Assembly: GCF_024213195.1 (NCBI RefSeq)
Contig: NZ_JANAVF010000029.1
Coordinates: 1-36,145, forward strand
Direction of reading: 5' to 3'
DNA from: Streptomyces sp. TBY4
Lineage (GTDB): Bacteria; Actinomycetota; Actinomycetes; Streptomycetales; Streptomycetaceae
DNA length: 36,145 nt
In this document: positions 1-7,715 of the stretch, piece after piece
How positions within the stretch are numbered: position 1 is the stretch's first letter
Layout of the letters: the number at the start of each line of letters is the position of its first letter
Position numbers and translations under genes: made by a program
The notes under the pieces: generated by a model
Told to the model about the DNA's origin: nothing
What the model saw: the letters and a program-made list of their open reading frames with translations, nothing else
The model's database searches: none

Positions 1-6
1 ACGATC

Positions 7-615
7 ATGCTGGTCAGCCACGACGCCTTCCGGCGTGACATCCGGCGTCTGGAGAAGGCCGTGGCCGGCCGCTCCCTGGAGGATCCCACCGCACGCAAGC
101 GGGTACTGACGGGCTGGGAGATCTTCAAGACCCAGCTCCTCATCCACCACGAGGGCGAGGACCGTGACCTGTGGCCCCGCATGGCCAAGGGCTTCGCCAA
201 CCGCCCCGAAGCGCTCTCCGTCCTCGCGGAGCTCGAGGACGAACACGAGCAGATCGACCCGCTGCTCGCCCGGGTGGAAGCCGCCTTCGCCGACCCGGAG
301 CCCCAGTCGGACCGGCTCGCGGAAGCCGTCACCCTTCTCGGCGACTGCCTCGAAACCCACCTCGTCCACGAGGAGAAGGACGGCCTCCCCTACATCCAGG
401 AAGCCCTCACCGAAAAGGACTGGAAGGCCTTCACCGCGGACCAGCGCGACAGCCTCGGCATGTCGGGTGCTGCGGAGTTCTTCCCCTGGATCCTCGACGA
501 GGCGACGCAGGAGAACGTACGGCGCATGGATTCCTTCCTGCCGGCGCCGCTGCGCCTGGCCCTGAAGACCGTGTGGACACCGGCGTACCAGGCCAGGGGC
601 TCCTGGACCGGCTGA
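7..615 (+). CDS. Hemerythrin HHE-domain protein (probably 5'-truncated by window edge)
   Basis: Four-helix hemerythrin-like protein of about 202 residues as seen. Histidine/acid motifs typical of HHE domains are visible: SHDAF near the N-terminus, IHHEGED (about 47-53), DEHEQID (about 78-84) and LVHEEKDGLPYI (about 118-129). Such domains bind a non-heme di-iron centre and are used for O2, NO or iron sensing. The first ATG is at base 7, and the frame is already open at base 1, with no room for a ribosome site. The real start may therefore lie upstream of the window. It is followed by an 8-bp tandem repeat over the stop codon and then by the promoter region of the luciferase-like gene. Nothing ties it to the polyketide cluster; it is probably the left flank. 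Confidence 0.8.
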   Translation: MLVSHDAFRRDIRRLEKAVAGRSLEDPTARKRVLTGWEIFKTQLLIHHEGEDRDLWPRMAKGFANRPEALSVLAELEDEHEQIDPLLARVEAAFADPEPQSDRLAEAVTLLGDCLETHLVHEEKDGLPYIQEALTEKDWKAFTADQRDSLGMSGAAEFFPWILDEATQENVRRMDSFLPAPLRLALKTVWTPAYQARGSWTG

Positions 616-634
616 CCGGCTGACCGGCTGACCG
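607..634. repeat. 8-bp tandem repeat ACCGGCTG, 3.5 copies
   Basis: ACCGGCTG occurs three times in tandem plus a half copy. It starts inside the last codons of the hemerythrin gene and supplies its TGA stop at the first junction. It is probably a replication-slippage product with no coding consequence. Confidence 0.7.
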
Positions 635-650
635 AAAACCATCTGCTCCT

Positions 651-666
651 CTTAGCTCGGCTTTAG
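651..666 (+). promoter_or_regulatory. Direct-repeat motif CTTAG/TTTAG, 11-bp period, upstream of the luciferase-like gene
   Basis: The 616-829 gap has no gene. It contains CTTAG (651-655) and TTTAG (662-666) in direct orientation, one helical turn apart. Similar pairs (GCTTAGG/GCTTTAC, GCTTAAG/GCTTAGG) lie upstream of the minus cupin operon and upstream of the HypE-like gene. Direct heptamers with 11-bp period are the geometry of SARP binding sites, but no SARP gene is in the window. This is a pattern observation only. Confidence 0.3.
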
Positions 667-829
667 TCCACTGTGCGACGTTTACCCAAGTCCTCGGTGG
701 TCAAGGTCGAACGCGCGGGGCGGGTGTGCGGGACCGGCGGATTGCATAGCCGTCGGCCTCTCATACCCGCCCCGCCGTGCTGTTCCGGCCTTGACCGGGG
801 ACGGAAACGTCCAACAGCTCGGAGGGGTC

Positions 830-1939
830 ATGGAGAACGGAATCTTTGCCGAAAACGGCTTCAAGCTCGGCCTGTTCGCGTCCAACGCATCGTCAGGCCT
901 GGCCATCACCAAGATCCCCGAGCGCTGGTCGGGAAGCTGGTCCGACAACCTTCGCCTCGCGGTCCTCGCCGACCAGGTCGGCATCGACTTCCTGCTGCCG
1001 GTGGGCCGCTGGATCGGCTGGCCCGGCACCACCTTCCACGACAGCGTCCTGGAGACGATCACCTGGGCCGGCGGCATGCTGGCCGCCACCGAGCGCATAT
1101 CGGTCTTCGCGACCGTGCACAGCGCCCTGCTGCCGCCCATCGTCGCGGCCAAGCAGCTGGCCACCCTCGACCACATCGGCAACGGCCGGGCCGGACTCAA
1201 CATCGTGGCCGGCTGGTACCAGGCGGAGTACGAGGCATTCGGCCTCGACCTCCCCGGCAGCCCGGCTCAGCGCTACGCCCACGCCCAGGAGTGGTGGGAC
1301 CTGGTCAGCAAGCTGTGGAGCAACCAGGGACCCTTCGACCACGACGGCGAGTTCTTCCCCGGTCTGCGCGGCCTGCAGGTGGGCCCGCGGCCGGTCAACG
1401 GCCGACTGCCGGTGATCAACGCGGCGGTGTCGGAGGCCGGGCGCGAGTTCGCGGCCCGCAATGCCGACTTCCTGCTGACGGCCACCTTCGACCCCGCGCG
1501 GGGCTCGGCCGTGGTCGACAGCGCGAAGCAGGCGGCAGCGCGCCACGGCGGGCGGCAGGTAGGCGTCTTCTCGAACGCGTTCGTCGTCTGCCGGCCCTCG
1601 CGGCGCGAGGCGGAGGAGTTCCTGCACTACTACGCGGACGAGAACGCGGACTGGGCCGGTGTGGACACGGTCATGAGCGGCCAGGGCATCAACGCCCAGT
1701 CCTTCAGCGAGGCCCAGATCGGGATGTTCCGTCCCCGCTTCGCCGCGGGCCACGGCGGACACCCGCTGGTGGGTACTCCCGACGAGGTGGCCGACACCAT
1801 CATCTCGTTCGCCCGGGCCGGCGTCGGCGGGCTCGCGCTGTCCTTCGTCGACTACCTCGGCGAGCTCGAGTACTTCGCCTCCGAGGTCCTTCCCAGACTG
1901 GAGAAGGCCGGAATCCGGGGCCGCACGGCAGGGAGCTGA
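830..1939 (+). CDS. Luciferase-like (LLM class) flavin-dependent monooxygenase
   Basis: A 369-residue protein of the bacterial luciferase-like fold (TIM barrel) that uses FMNH2 or F420H2. The N-terminal strand KLGLFASNASSG, the central GRAGLNIVAGW stretch (about 115-125) and the late LVGTPDEVADTI segment (about 315) match the SsuD/RutA/SfnG branch of two-component monooxygenases rather than true luciferases. ATG 830 is preceded by GGAGGGG at 821-827; a TTG further upstream in frame lacks such a site. It is the first gene of the cluster-side + transcripts and is followed 53 bp later by a LuxR regulator. It probably oxidises the polyketide product, but the substrate cannot be deduced. No partner flavin reductase is adjacent; the Ddn-type protein at 15.9 kb is a deazaflavin enzyme, not a classical flavin reductase. 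Confidence 0.88.
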   Translation: MENGIFAENGFKLGLFASNASSGLAITKIPERWSGSWSDNLRLAVLADQVGIDFLLPVGRWIGWPGTTFHDSVLETITWAGGMLAATERISVFATVHSALLPPIVAAKQLATLDHIGNGRAGLNIVAGWYQAEYEAFGLDLPGSPAQRYAHAQEWWDLVSKLWSNQGPFDHDGEFFPGLRGLQVGPRPVNGRLPVINAAVSEAGREFAARNADFLLTATFDPARGSAVVDSAKQAAARHGGRQVGVFSNAFVVCRPSRREAEEFLHYYADENADWAGVDTVMSGQGINAQSFSEAQIGMFRPRFAAGHGGHPLVGTPDEVADTIISFARAGVGGLALSFVDYLGELEYFASEVLPRLEKAGIRGRTAGS

Positions 1940-1992
1940 AGATCTCCGGTCAACGGACCCGGGCTCGCATGGCCGATGACAGGGGGTGTCTT

Positions 1993-2676
1993 GTGTTGTC
2001 AGTAGTCGTCATGGGCGCGAACGAACACGGGAGGGCCGCGCTGGAGAGGCGCATCGCGGCCATGGACGGGTTCGTCGTCCTGCCGAACGACCGGAAGCAG
2101 CTCGAGGACGCCGATGTGGTGATCGTGGCGGCGGACGGCACCGGGTTCCGGACGATCCGCAGGATCGCCTCCCAGCTGGTGGGCGTGCATCCGCCGCTGC
2201 TCCTGGTGGTGGACAAACCGTTCGAGGAACTGGTCTGTCTGCCGTGGCTGGGCGCCCGGGGAATCGTGCTGAGCTCGGCCCCGGACCGTGAGCTGGCCGA
2301 CTCGGCCTGCCTGGTGGCGCAGCGGGGCACCGTCGTGTCGGAGGAGATATTCACCGGCGAGCGGCTGAGCAGTGGCCATCTGGCCCTCGAATGGGCGCTG
2401 AACCGCGATGCGCAGGCCACGCTGGAGGCCCTCTCCGCCCGCGAACTGGAAGTGCTCGGGCTCGTCGGAACGGGACGGAGCAACGCCGAGATCGCGGACC
2501 GGCTGTGGGTGAGCAGCAATACGATCCGCTCCCACGTCCAGAGACTCATGCGGAAGCTGGGGCTGCAGAGCCGGCTGTGCCTGGTGATCTTCGCTCACGA
2601 GCTCGGTCTGGTGAATGTCGACGACATCGTGATGAGCAGCGACGAGTCCGTTCCGGCGGGGCGCCCGGTCGACTGA
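1993..2676 (+). CDS. LuxR-family transcriptional regulator with degenerate receiver-like N-terminus
   Basis: A 227-residue regulator. The C-terminal LuxR/NarL helix-turn-helix is clear: LSARELEVLGLVGTG followed by NAEIADRLWVSSNTIRSHV. The N-terminal about 120 residues have the alternating beta/alpha pattern of a receiver domain but lack a recognisable phospho-acceptor DD/D set, so classical phosphorelay is unlikely. GTG 1993 is chosen because AGGGGG at 1981-1986 sits 6 nt upstream; ATG 1969 in the same frame lacks a good site. A second protein of the same architecture is encoded at 16406-17131, at the other edge of the PKS genes, so the two probably bracket and control the cluster. It ends at a strong bidirectional terminator. 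Confidence 0.88.
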   Translation: MLSVVVMGANEHGRAALERRIAAMDGFVVLPNDRKQLEDADVVIVAADGTGFRTIRRIASQLVGVHPPLLLVVDKPFEELVCLPWLGARGIVLSSAPDRELADSACLVAQRGTVVSEEIFTGERLSSGHLALEWALNRDAQATLEALSARELEVLGLVGTGRSNAEIADRLWVSSNTIRSHVQRLMRKLGLQSRLCLVIFAHELGLVNVDDIVMSSDESVPAGRPVD

Positions 2677-2702
2677 ACCGGGCGCCGGGACACGGCGGCG
2701 AC

Positions 2703-2749
2703 ACGACGGAGCGGGGGCCGGTTCTCAGAACCGGCCCCCGCTCCGTCGT
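2703..2749. terminator. Bidirectional terminator, perfect 23-bp stem
   Basis: The arms 2703-2725 and 2727-2749 are perfectly complementary around a single C (physically a small loop at the apex). It lies in the 82-bp gap between the convergent LuxR (+) and SDR (-) genes, so it can terminate both. No U-tract, as is usual in Streptomyces. Confidence 0.9.
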
Positions 2750-2758
2750 GCCCGCTGG

Positions 2759-3541
2759 TCACACCTTGTACATGCGCTTCACCATCGCCTGGAGCACCGG
2801 GCGCGGCATCGTCCCGAGGAACCACGGCTGAGTACGGTTCATGGCGCCCGGGGTCACGAACGCCTTGCCCTTGGCGACGGCGCGCAGGGAGGGCGTCACG
2901 ATCTGCTCGGGCTCCAGCCAGGCCAGCTTGGGCAGCCCGGAGGTGTCCAGGCCGGACGCTTCGTGGAACTCGGTGCGGACCAGGCCCGTCCGCACGGTGG
3001 TGACGTGCACCCCGCTGGCCCGGGCCTCCATGTGCAGGCTCTCGCTGAACGCTCCGAGGAAGGCCTTGGAGGCGCCGTAGACCGCTGACTTGGGCATGGG
3101 CAGGCCCGCGACGATGGACGAGACGTTCAGGATGCCGCCGTGCCGGCGTTCCTGCATCGCGCCGATCGCGGCGTGCGTGAGTACGACGGGGGCCAGGACG
3201 TTGACCCGGATCTGGTGCAGTTCGGGCTCGCGTGGGAGCTCGCTGAAGTACCCGGTGGAGCCGTACCCCGCGCAGTTGACCAGCAGGTCGACCGGGCGGT
3301 CGCGGTCGGCCAGGCGGTCGGCGGCAACCTGCAGCTCCTCCTCGTCGCCCAGGTCCAGGGCGAGGATCTCGACCCCGGTCCCGTACTGCTCGGTGAGTCG
3401 GTCGGCGAGCTGCTTGAGCCGGGATTCGCGGCGTGCGACGAGGATCAGGTCGGCGCCGGAGCGCGCGAGCTGCTCGGCGAACTCGGCGCCGATACCGCTC
3501 GATGCTCCGGTGACGAGGGCGCTCGTATAGGGAAAGGACAT
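2759..3541 (-). CDS. Short-chain dehydrogenase/reductase (SDR)
   Basis: A 260-residue classical SDR. Seen: the TGASSGIG nucleotide-binding loop (about 12-19), the NCAG strand-4 motif (LLVNCAGYGS), catalytic Ser in NVSSIVAG and YGASK with the catalytic Tyr/Lys. It would reduce a carbonyl or oxidise an alcohol with NAD(P)H. It is the last gene of a three-gene minus operon (cupin, antiporter, SDR), starting 16 nt after the antiporter stop. It is the only candidate ketoreductase near the PKS, but it resembles general-purpose SDRs (DltE/YqjQ-like) more than the C9-type polyketide KRs. A biosynthetic role is therefore unproven. Confidence 0.85.
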   Translation of the reverse strand: MSFPYTSALVTGASSGIGAEFAEQLARSGADLILVARRESRLKQLADRLTEQYGTGVEILALDLGDEEELQVAADRLADRDRPVDLLVNCAGYGSTGYFSELPREPELHQIRVNVLAPVVLTHAAIGAMQERRHGGILNVSSIVAGLPMPKSAVYGASKAFLGAFSESLHMEARASGVHVTTVRTGLVRTEFHEASGLDTSGLPKLAWLEPEQIVTPSLRAVAKGKAFVTPGAMNRTQPWFLGTMPRPVLQAMVKRMYKV

Positions 3542-3557
3542 CAGTGATCTCCAGGGG

Positions 3558-4847
3558 TCACTTGGCCGGCTCCAGCAGCGCGCCGTCGAGTGGAAGTGCG
3601 GTGTCGCTCCGCGCGTAGGGCTGGCGGGGGACGAGGGGGCCGGCCATCGCCGTGGTGATGAGTGCCATCAGCACCATCATGGTGAACATCCGGTTGTCCA
3701 GGACGCCCATGCTGACGCCTGCGTTGAGGATGATCAGCTCGGTGAGGCCGCGGGTGTTCATGAGGACACCGATGAGCGAGGACTCCTGCCAGGACAGCCC
3801 GGAGACCCGGGCCGCGCCGAGCGCGCCGACGTACTTGCCGAAGCAGGCCACGGCGAGGATCGCGAGGAGCTCGACCACGCCGGTGCCACCGAGCTGGGTG
3901 ACGTCGACCGAGAGGCCGGTGGTGATGAAGAAGATGGGCAGCAGGAGCTTGGTGACGTGCTCGGCCGGCACGGCCACCTGGGACTTGAGCATCTTCAGCC
4001 CGTCGCGGGGCATGATCAGGCCGAAGGAGAAGGCGCCGAAGATGGCGTCGAGGCCGATCGCGTGCGTGGTGTAGCCGCAGAGGAAGACACCGGCGGCGAT
4101 CACCGGGAGCAGGCGCGGTGAGACGACGCCGTTACGGGTCATCCGGTCGATCAGCTTGCGCAGCAGCGGGCGCGCCACGGCGAAGAGCACCACCGCGTAG
4201 AGCACGGTGCCGGCGACGACGGTGACCACGTGGCCGGAGCCGGAGGACACCGCGATCACCGAGACGACGGCGAGCAGGCACCAGGCCATCGCGTCGTCCA
4301 CCGCGGCACTCGCCAGGGCGAGGGTGCCCACCCGGGTGTGCTGGAGCCGGTGGTCCTGGATGATCCGGGCGAGTACCGGGAAGGCGGTGATGGCCATCGC
4401 CGTGCCCACGAACAGCATGAAGGCCGTCTCGTCGATGACCTTGCCGTTCACCACGTTGTGGTTCGACCAGAGCCAGGCCGCGAGAGCCATGCCGGTGACG
4501 CAGGGCAGGGCGATCGCCGACAGGGAGATGCCGACCACCGTGCGCTTGCGGGTGCGGATCATGCCGAGGTCGGTCTCCCAGCCGACCAGGAACATGAAGA
4601 TCAGGATGCCGACCTGGGCGATGCTCGCCAGGCCGAAGCGGGTCTCCGGCGGGAAGAGGAGCTTGGGCAGGTCCCCTGGGAGCAGGCCCAGGAGGCTCGG
4701 TCCCAGCATGATGCCGGCGAGGATTTCGGCGATGACCGGCGGCTGACGCAGGCGCTTGAGCAGCGGGACGAGCACGGATCCCACGATCAGGACGACGGCG
4801 ACGCCGGCCACGGTCTCCGAGAGGACCGTGGCCGTGCTCTGCGCCAT
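3558..4847 (-). CDS. CPA2-family cation:proton antiporter
   Basis: A 429-residue polytopic membrane protein with about 12 hydrophobic segments. It shows family landmarks: PPVIAEILAGIMLGPSLLG in the first third, FMFLVGWETD, DDAMAWCLLAVVSV, FGAFSFGLIMPR and MNTRGLTELIIL near the end. These belong to the Na+/K+:H+ antiporter family (KefB/NapA-like Pfam Na_H_Exchanger), without the C-terminal TrkA-N domain of KefB/C. Its ATG lies 1 nt after the cupin stop, so translation is coupled. Membrane antiporters are occasional self-resistance or export genes in polyketide clusters; here that is inference from position only. Confidence 0.88.
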   Translation of the reverse strand: MAQSTATVLSETVAGVAVVLIVGSVLVPLLKRLRQPPVIAEILAGIMLGPSLLGLLPGDLPKLLFPPETRFGLASIAQVGILIFMFLVGWETDLGMIRTRKRTVVGISLSAIALPCVTGMALAAWLWSNHNVVNGKVIDETAFMLFVGTAMAITAFPVLARIIQDHRLQHTRVGTLALASAAVDDAMAWCLLAVVSVIAVSSGSGHVVTVVAGTVLYAVVLFAVARPLLRKLIDRMTRNGVVSPRLLPVIAAGVFLCGYTTHAIGLDAIFGAFSFGLIMPRDGLKMLKSQVAVPAEHVTKLLLPIFFITTGLSVDVTQLGGTGVVELLAILAVACFGKYVGALGAARVSGLSWQESSLIGVLMNTRGLTELIILNAGVSMGVLDNRMFTMMVLMALITTAMAGPLVPRQPYARSDTALPLDGALLEPAK

Positions 4848-4848
4848 G

Positions 4849-5424
4849 CTAGCCCCGGTCTTCGGGGCGGCCGCCGGGACGGCCGCCGGGGCCCCCGGGA
4901 CCGGCCGGACCACCGGGGCCGCCGCCGAGGAGGCCCGGGCCGTTGGTGCCGCCGCGCCCGCCGGGGCCGGCACCGCGCAGGCCGACGACGTTGTGCTTGC
5001 GGGCCAGGGCCTGCATCTTCTCCCAGTCGGGCGGTCCACCGCCCTCGAGCAGCACACCGAGCTGCTCGAACCAGTCCTCGATACCGCCCGGCGTCGCGAT
5101 GCACAGCATCTTGCTGGGCCGGTCCCAGGTGTTGACGAAGGCGTGCTCCATCCCGCGCGGACCGTAGACCAGACCGCCCTGGGGCACCTTGTGGACCGCG
5201 CCGTCGAGTTCGAACTCGTACTGGCCCTCGATGACGAAGAAGGTCTCGTCGACGGTCTCGTGGATGTGCAGCGGCGGACCGCCACCGGGCGGGGTGGTCA
5301 CCTCGAAGAAGGAGAAGAGACCGCCCGTGTCTTCCCCGCGGAGCAGCCAACGCCCCACTTCACCCGCCCACTTGATGGGCTTCACATCGTCCAGGTGGAC
5401 AACGCACGCCGGCGTCACAGTCAT
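4849..5424 (-). CDS. Cupin-domain protein with collagen-like Gly/Pro tail
   Basis: 191 residues. The first about 145 form a cupin barrel: metal-binding PLHIHETVDETFFVIEGQ (about 51-68, HxH...E) and the second motif GMEHAFVNT (about 90-98, His). It is followed by a roughly 40-residue tail from about residue 150 composed almost only of Gly, Pro and Arg (GPGGRGG, GGGPGGPAGPGGPGG). The barrel resembles quercetinase-like dioxygenases or polyketide cupins. The tail is unusual and is probably disordered. First gene of the minus operon with the antiporter and SDR. Candidate roles are ring oxygenation or binding of a phenolic product; neither is shown. Confidence 0.82.
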   Translation of the reverse strand: MTVTPACVVHLDDVKPIKWAGEVGRWLLRGEDTGGLFSFFEVTTPPGGGPPLHIHETVDETFFVIEGQYEFELDGAVHKVPQGGLVYGPRGMEHAFVNTWDRPSKMLCIATPGGIEDWFEQLGVLLEGGGPPDWEKMQALARKHNVVGLRGAGPGGRGGTNGPGLLGGGPGGPAGPGGPGGRPGGRPEDRG

Positions 5425-5469
5425 ATCCAGTCCTTACGGTTTCGGGTGCGATGAGTATCGGAGCCACCG

Positions 5470-5487
5470 GTAAAGCGGCGCCTAAGC
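5470..5487 (-). promoter_or_regulatory. GCTTAGG/GCTTTAC direct repeat upstream of the cupin-antiporter-SDR operon
   Basis: Read on the minus strand, GCTTAGG (5487-5481) and GCTTTAC (5476-5470) are direct heptamers with an 11-bp period. About 10 nt further along is GATACT, a possible -10, and the cupin ATG is at 5424. The geometry resembles SARP sites. The 250-bp divergent region 5425-5674 also has to hold the promoter of the main + operon, for which I see no convincing boxes. Confidence 0.35.
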
Positions 5488-5633
5488 AGAGGCATGGGCC
5501 GCGGCTTTGCGGCGGACTAATAGGAACTTTTCCCGGCCCCAGCAGACTCCGACGAGCACCCGGACGAACCGGTCCGGTGCTCGACACGGTTCGTCGCCGG
5601 AGGGAGTGAGTGGCTTGTCGGAGGGAGAGCACC

Positions 5634-5648
5634 ATGGCACCGCCGTGA
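5634..5648 (+). other. Possible 4-codon leader ORF (MAPP-stop) overlapping an alternative start of accB
   Basis: ATG 5634 has a strong ribosome site (GGAGGGAGAG at 5620-5629). It reads four codons to a TGA that overlaps GTG 5645 of the carboxyltransferase frame in a GTGA arrangement. It may couple translation of the main operon to a mini-ORF, or it may be chance. Confidence 0.25.
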
Positions 5649-5674
5649 AGGAGGTGCCGCGAGGACAGGACGGC

Positions 5675-7243
5675 ATGGGGTCCGGGCTGCCGGCCGAAGG
5701 CATGCGCGACCGCACGGCGGAACTCGGCGTCATCAGGCAGCGGGTGCTGGAAGGGCAGAACGACGAGTCCGCCACCCGGCAGCACCCCCTGGGCAAGCTG
5801 ACGGCCAGGGAGCGCATCGGCCGGCTGCTCGACCCGGGTTCGTTCACGGAGCTGGAGATGCTGCGCCGCCATCGCGCGACGGACTTCGGCATCGACAAGA
5901 AGCGGCCCTACACCGATGGAGTGATCACCGGGTGGGGAACCGTCGACGGCCGCAAGGTCTTCGTCTACGCCCATGACTTCGGGATCTTCGGCGGTTCCCT
6001 GGGCGAGGCCCACGCCGCCAAGATCCACAAGGTGATGGACCTGGCCGAGAGCTCGGGCGTCCCGCTGATCGGCCTGAATGACGGCGCGGGCGCGCGGATC
6101 CAGGAAGGCGTGATGGCCCTCGCGGGCTACGGCGGGATCTTCCGCCGCAACGTCCAGGCCTCCGGGGTGATTCCGCAGATCAGCGTGTTGCTCGGGCCCT
6201 GTGCCGGCGGCGCAGCCTACTCTCCGGCGCTCACCGACTTCGTGCTGATGGTGCGCGAGAAGGCGAGCATGTACGTCACGGGCCCTGACGTGATCAAGGC
6301 CGTGACGGGCGAGGAGATCGACTTCGAGGGGCTCGGCGGCGCCGACGTCCACGCGAAGTCGGGCCAGGCGACCCTCGTGCACGACGACGAGGACGACGCC
6401 TTCGAGACGGTGCGCTACCTGCTGTCGTTCCTGCCCCAGAACAACCGGGAGTTCCCGCCCGAGGAGCCCGTGGACGACCCGGTCGACCGGAGTTGCGACG
6501 CCCTGCTCGACATCGTCCCCGATTCCCCCAACCAGCCCTACGACGTACGCCAGGTGATCGAGGAGATCGTCGACTACGGCGAATTCCTGGAGCTCCAGCC
6601 GGCGTGGGCGGGCAACATCGTCATCGGCCTCGCCCGCATCGGAGGCCAGGTCGTCGGCCTGGTCGCCAACCAGCCCATGGTGCTGGCGGGCGTGCTCGAC
6701 ATCGAGGCCTCGCAGAAGGCCGCCAGGTTCATCCGCTTCTGCGACTCCTTCAACATTCCGCTGGTGACGCTGGTGGACGTCCCGGGCTTCCTGCCGGGCG
6801 TCGACCAGGAGCGCAACGGCATCATCCGCAACGGCGCCAAGCTGCTGTACGCCTACTGCGAGGCAACGGTGCCCCGCATCCAGGTGCTCATGCGCAAGGC
6901 GTACGGCGGCGCGTACATCGTGATGGACTCCCGCTCCATCGGCGCCGACCTCTCCTTCGCGTGGCCCAGCAACGAGGTCGCCGTGATGGGGGCCGAGGCC
7001 GCCACCAATGTGATCCACCGCCGCACCATCGCGGCCGCGGAGGATCCGCAGGAGACCAGGCGGACGCTGATCGACGAGTACCAGCGCACCCTGATGCACC
7101 CGTACTACGGAGCCGAGCGCGGCCTCGTGGACGACGTGATCGACCCACGCGACACCCGGGCGGTGATCCACGCGGGCCTGGAGATGCTCCGGTCCAAGCG
7201 CGTTTCCCTCCCTCAGCGCAAGCACGGCAATTCGCCACTGTGA
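5675..7243 (+). CDS. Acyl-CoA carboxylase beta subunit (carboxyltransferase)
   Basis: About 522 residues, the usual length of AccB/PccB-type carboxyltransferases. Seen: HPLGKLTARERI near the start, LNDGAGARIQEGV (N-half oxyanion region), GPCAGGAAYSPA, MYVTGPDVIK, and in the C-half DVPGFLPGVDQERNGI and RKAYGGAYIVM. The enzyme moves CO2 from biotin on the alpha subunit to acetyl- or propionyl-CoA. With accE and accA further down the operon it forms a complete actinobacterial ACCase, most simply dedicated to malonyl-CoA for the PKS. Start uncertain: ATG 5675 has GAGGA 9 nt upstream; GTG 5645 and TTG 5615 (GGAGGGAG 8 nt upstream) are alternatives in the same frame. The conserved region begins just after residue 10 of the chosen form. 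Confidence 0.92.
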   Translation: MGSGLPAEGMRDRTAELGVIRQRVLEGQNDESATRQHPLGKLTARERIGRLLDPGSFTELEMLRRHRATDFGIDKKRPYTDGVITGWGTVDGRKVFVYAHDFGIFGGSLGEAHAAKIHKVMDLAESSGVPLIGLNDGAGARIQEGVMALAGYGGIFRRNVQASGVIPQISVLLGPCAGGAAYSPALTDFVLMVREKASMYVTGPDVIKAVTGEEIDFEGLGGADVHAKSGQATLVHDDEDDAFETVRYLLSFLPQNNREFPPEEPVDDPVDRSCDALLDIVPDSPNQPYDVRQVIEEIVDYGEFLELQPAWAGNIVIGLARIGGQVVGLVANQPMVLAGVLDIEASQKAARFIRFCDSFNIPLVTLVDVPGFLPGVDQERNGIIRNGAKLLYAYCEATVPRIQVLMRKAYGGAYIVMDSRSIGADLSFAWPSNEVAVMGAEAATNVIHRRTIAAAEDPQETRRTLIDEYQRTLMHPYYGAERGLVDDVIDPRDTRAVIHAGLEMLRSKRVSLPQRKHGNSPL

Positions 7244-7271
7244 CCGACCAACACAAGAGGAGCCACGTTTC

Positions 7272-7715
7272 ATGAACCAGGAGACCGTAAGCAGCACGCG
7301 GCGCACGTTCCGCAAGGTCGCCGTCGGCGAAGTGCCCGTCAACAAGCACCGCGGCGGCGAGATCCGCACGCTGCTCAGCCCCGCGAACGTGGGGGCCACC
7401 AGCGGCTTCATGGGCCTCGCCAAGCTCGAGCCCGGCGAGTTCATCAGCGAGCACTACCACCCGTACTCGGAGGAGTTCGTGTTCCTGCTCTCCGGCAGCA
7501 TCACGCTGCGGCTGGACGGCGAGGAGCTGGAGCTGGGCCCCCGTGAGGGGATCCTGATCCCGATCAACGTCCGGCACCGCCTGGACAACAACGGCGACGA
7601 GCCGGCGGAGCTGCTGTTCCAGCTCGGCCCGCTGGCCCCCCGCCCCGACCTGGGCCACGTGGACACGGAAGACCTGCCCTTCCCGGAGCTGGCGCCCGCC
7701 GGAGAGCCCCGATGA
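7272..7715 (+). CDS. WhiE-ORFII/RemF-like cupin, polyketide cyclase
   Basis: A 147-residue single-domain cupin. Metal ligands are visible in EHYHPYSEEFVFLLSG (HxH...E; about residues 57-72) and NVRHRLDN (about 97-104). It matches the small cupins next to KS-alpha in spore-pigment (whiE), resistomycin (RemF) and tetracenomycin (TcmJ) clusters, which assist first-ring folding of unreduced polyketides. GAGGAG lies about 9 nt upstream. Its TGA overlaps the KS-alpha ATG (ATGA), a coupling often kept in these clusters. Function is inferred from family and neighbours. Confidence 0.87.
   Translation: MNQETVSSTRRTFRKVAVGEVPVNKHRGGEIRTLLSPANVGATSGFMGLAKLEPGEFISEHYHPYSEEFVFLLSGSITLRLDGEELELGPREGILIPINVRHRLDNNGDEPAELLFQLGPLAPRPDLGHVDTEDLPFPELAPAGEPR

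Noticed and set aside
673..1968. N-terminal extension of the LuxR frame back to base 673
   Set aside because: Runs through the luciferase-like gene in another frame with an Arg/Pro/Gly-rich translation. The true LuxR start is placed at 1993 by its ribosome site.
2759..3541. SDR as the dedicated C9 ketoreductase of the PKS
   Set aside because: It is on the opposite strand in an operon with an antiporter and resembles general SDRs; kept only as a possibility.
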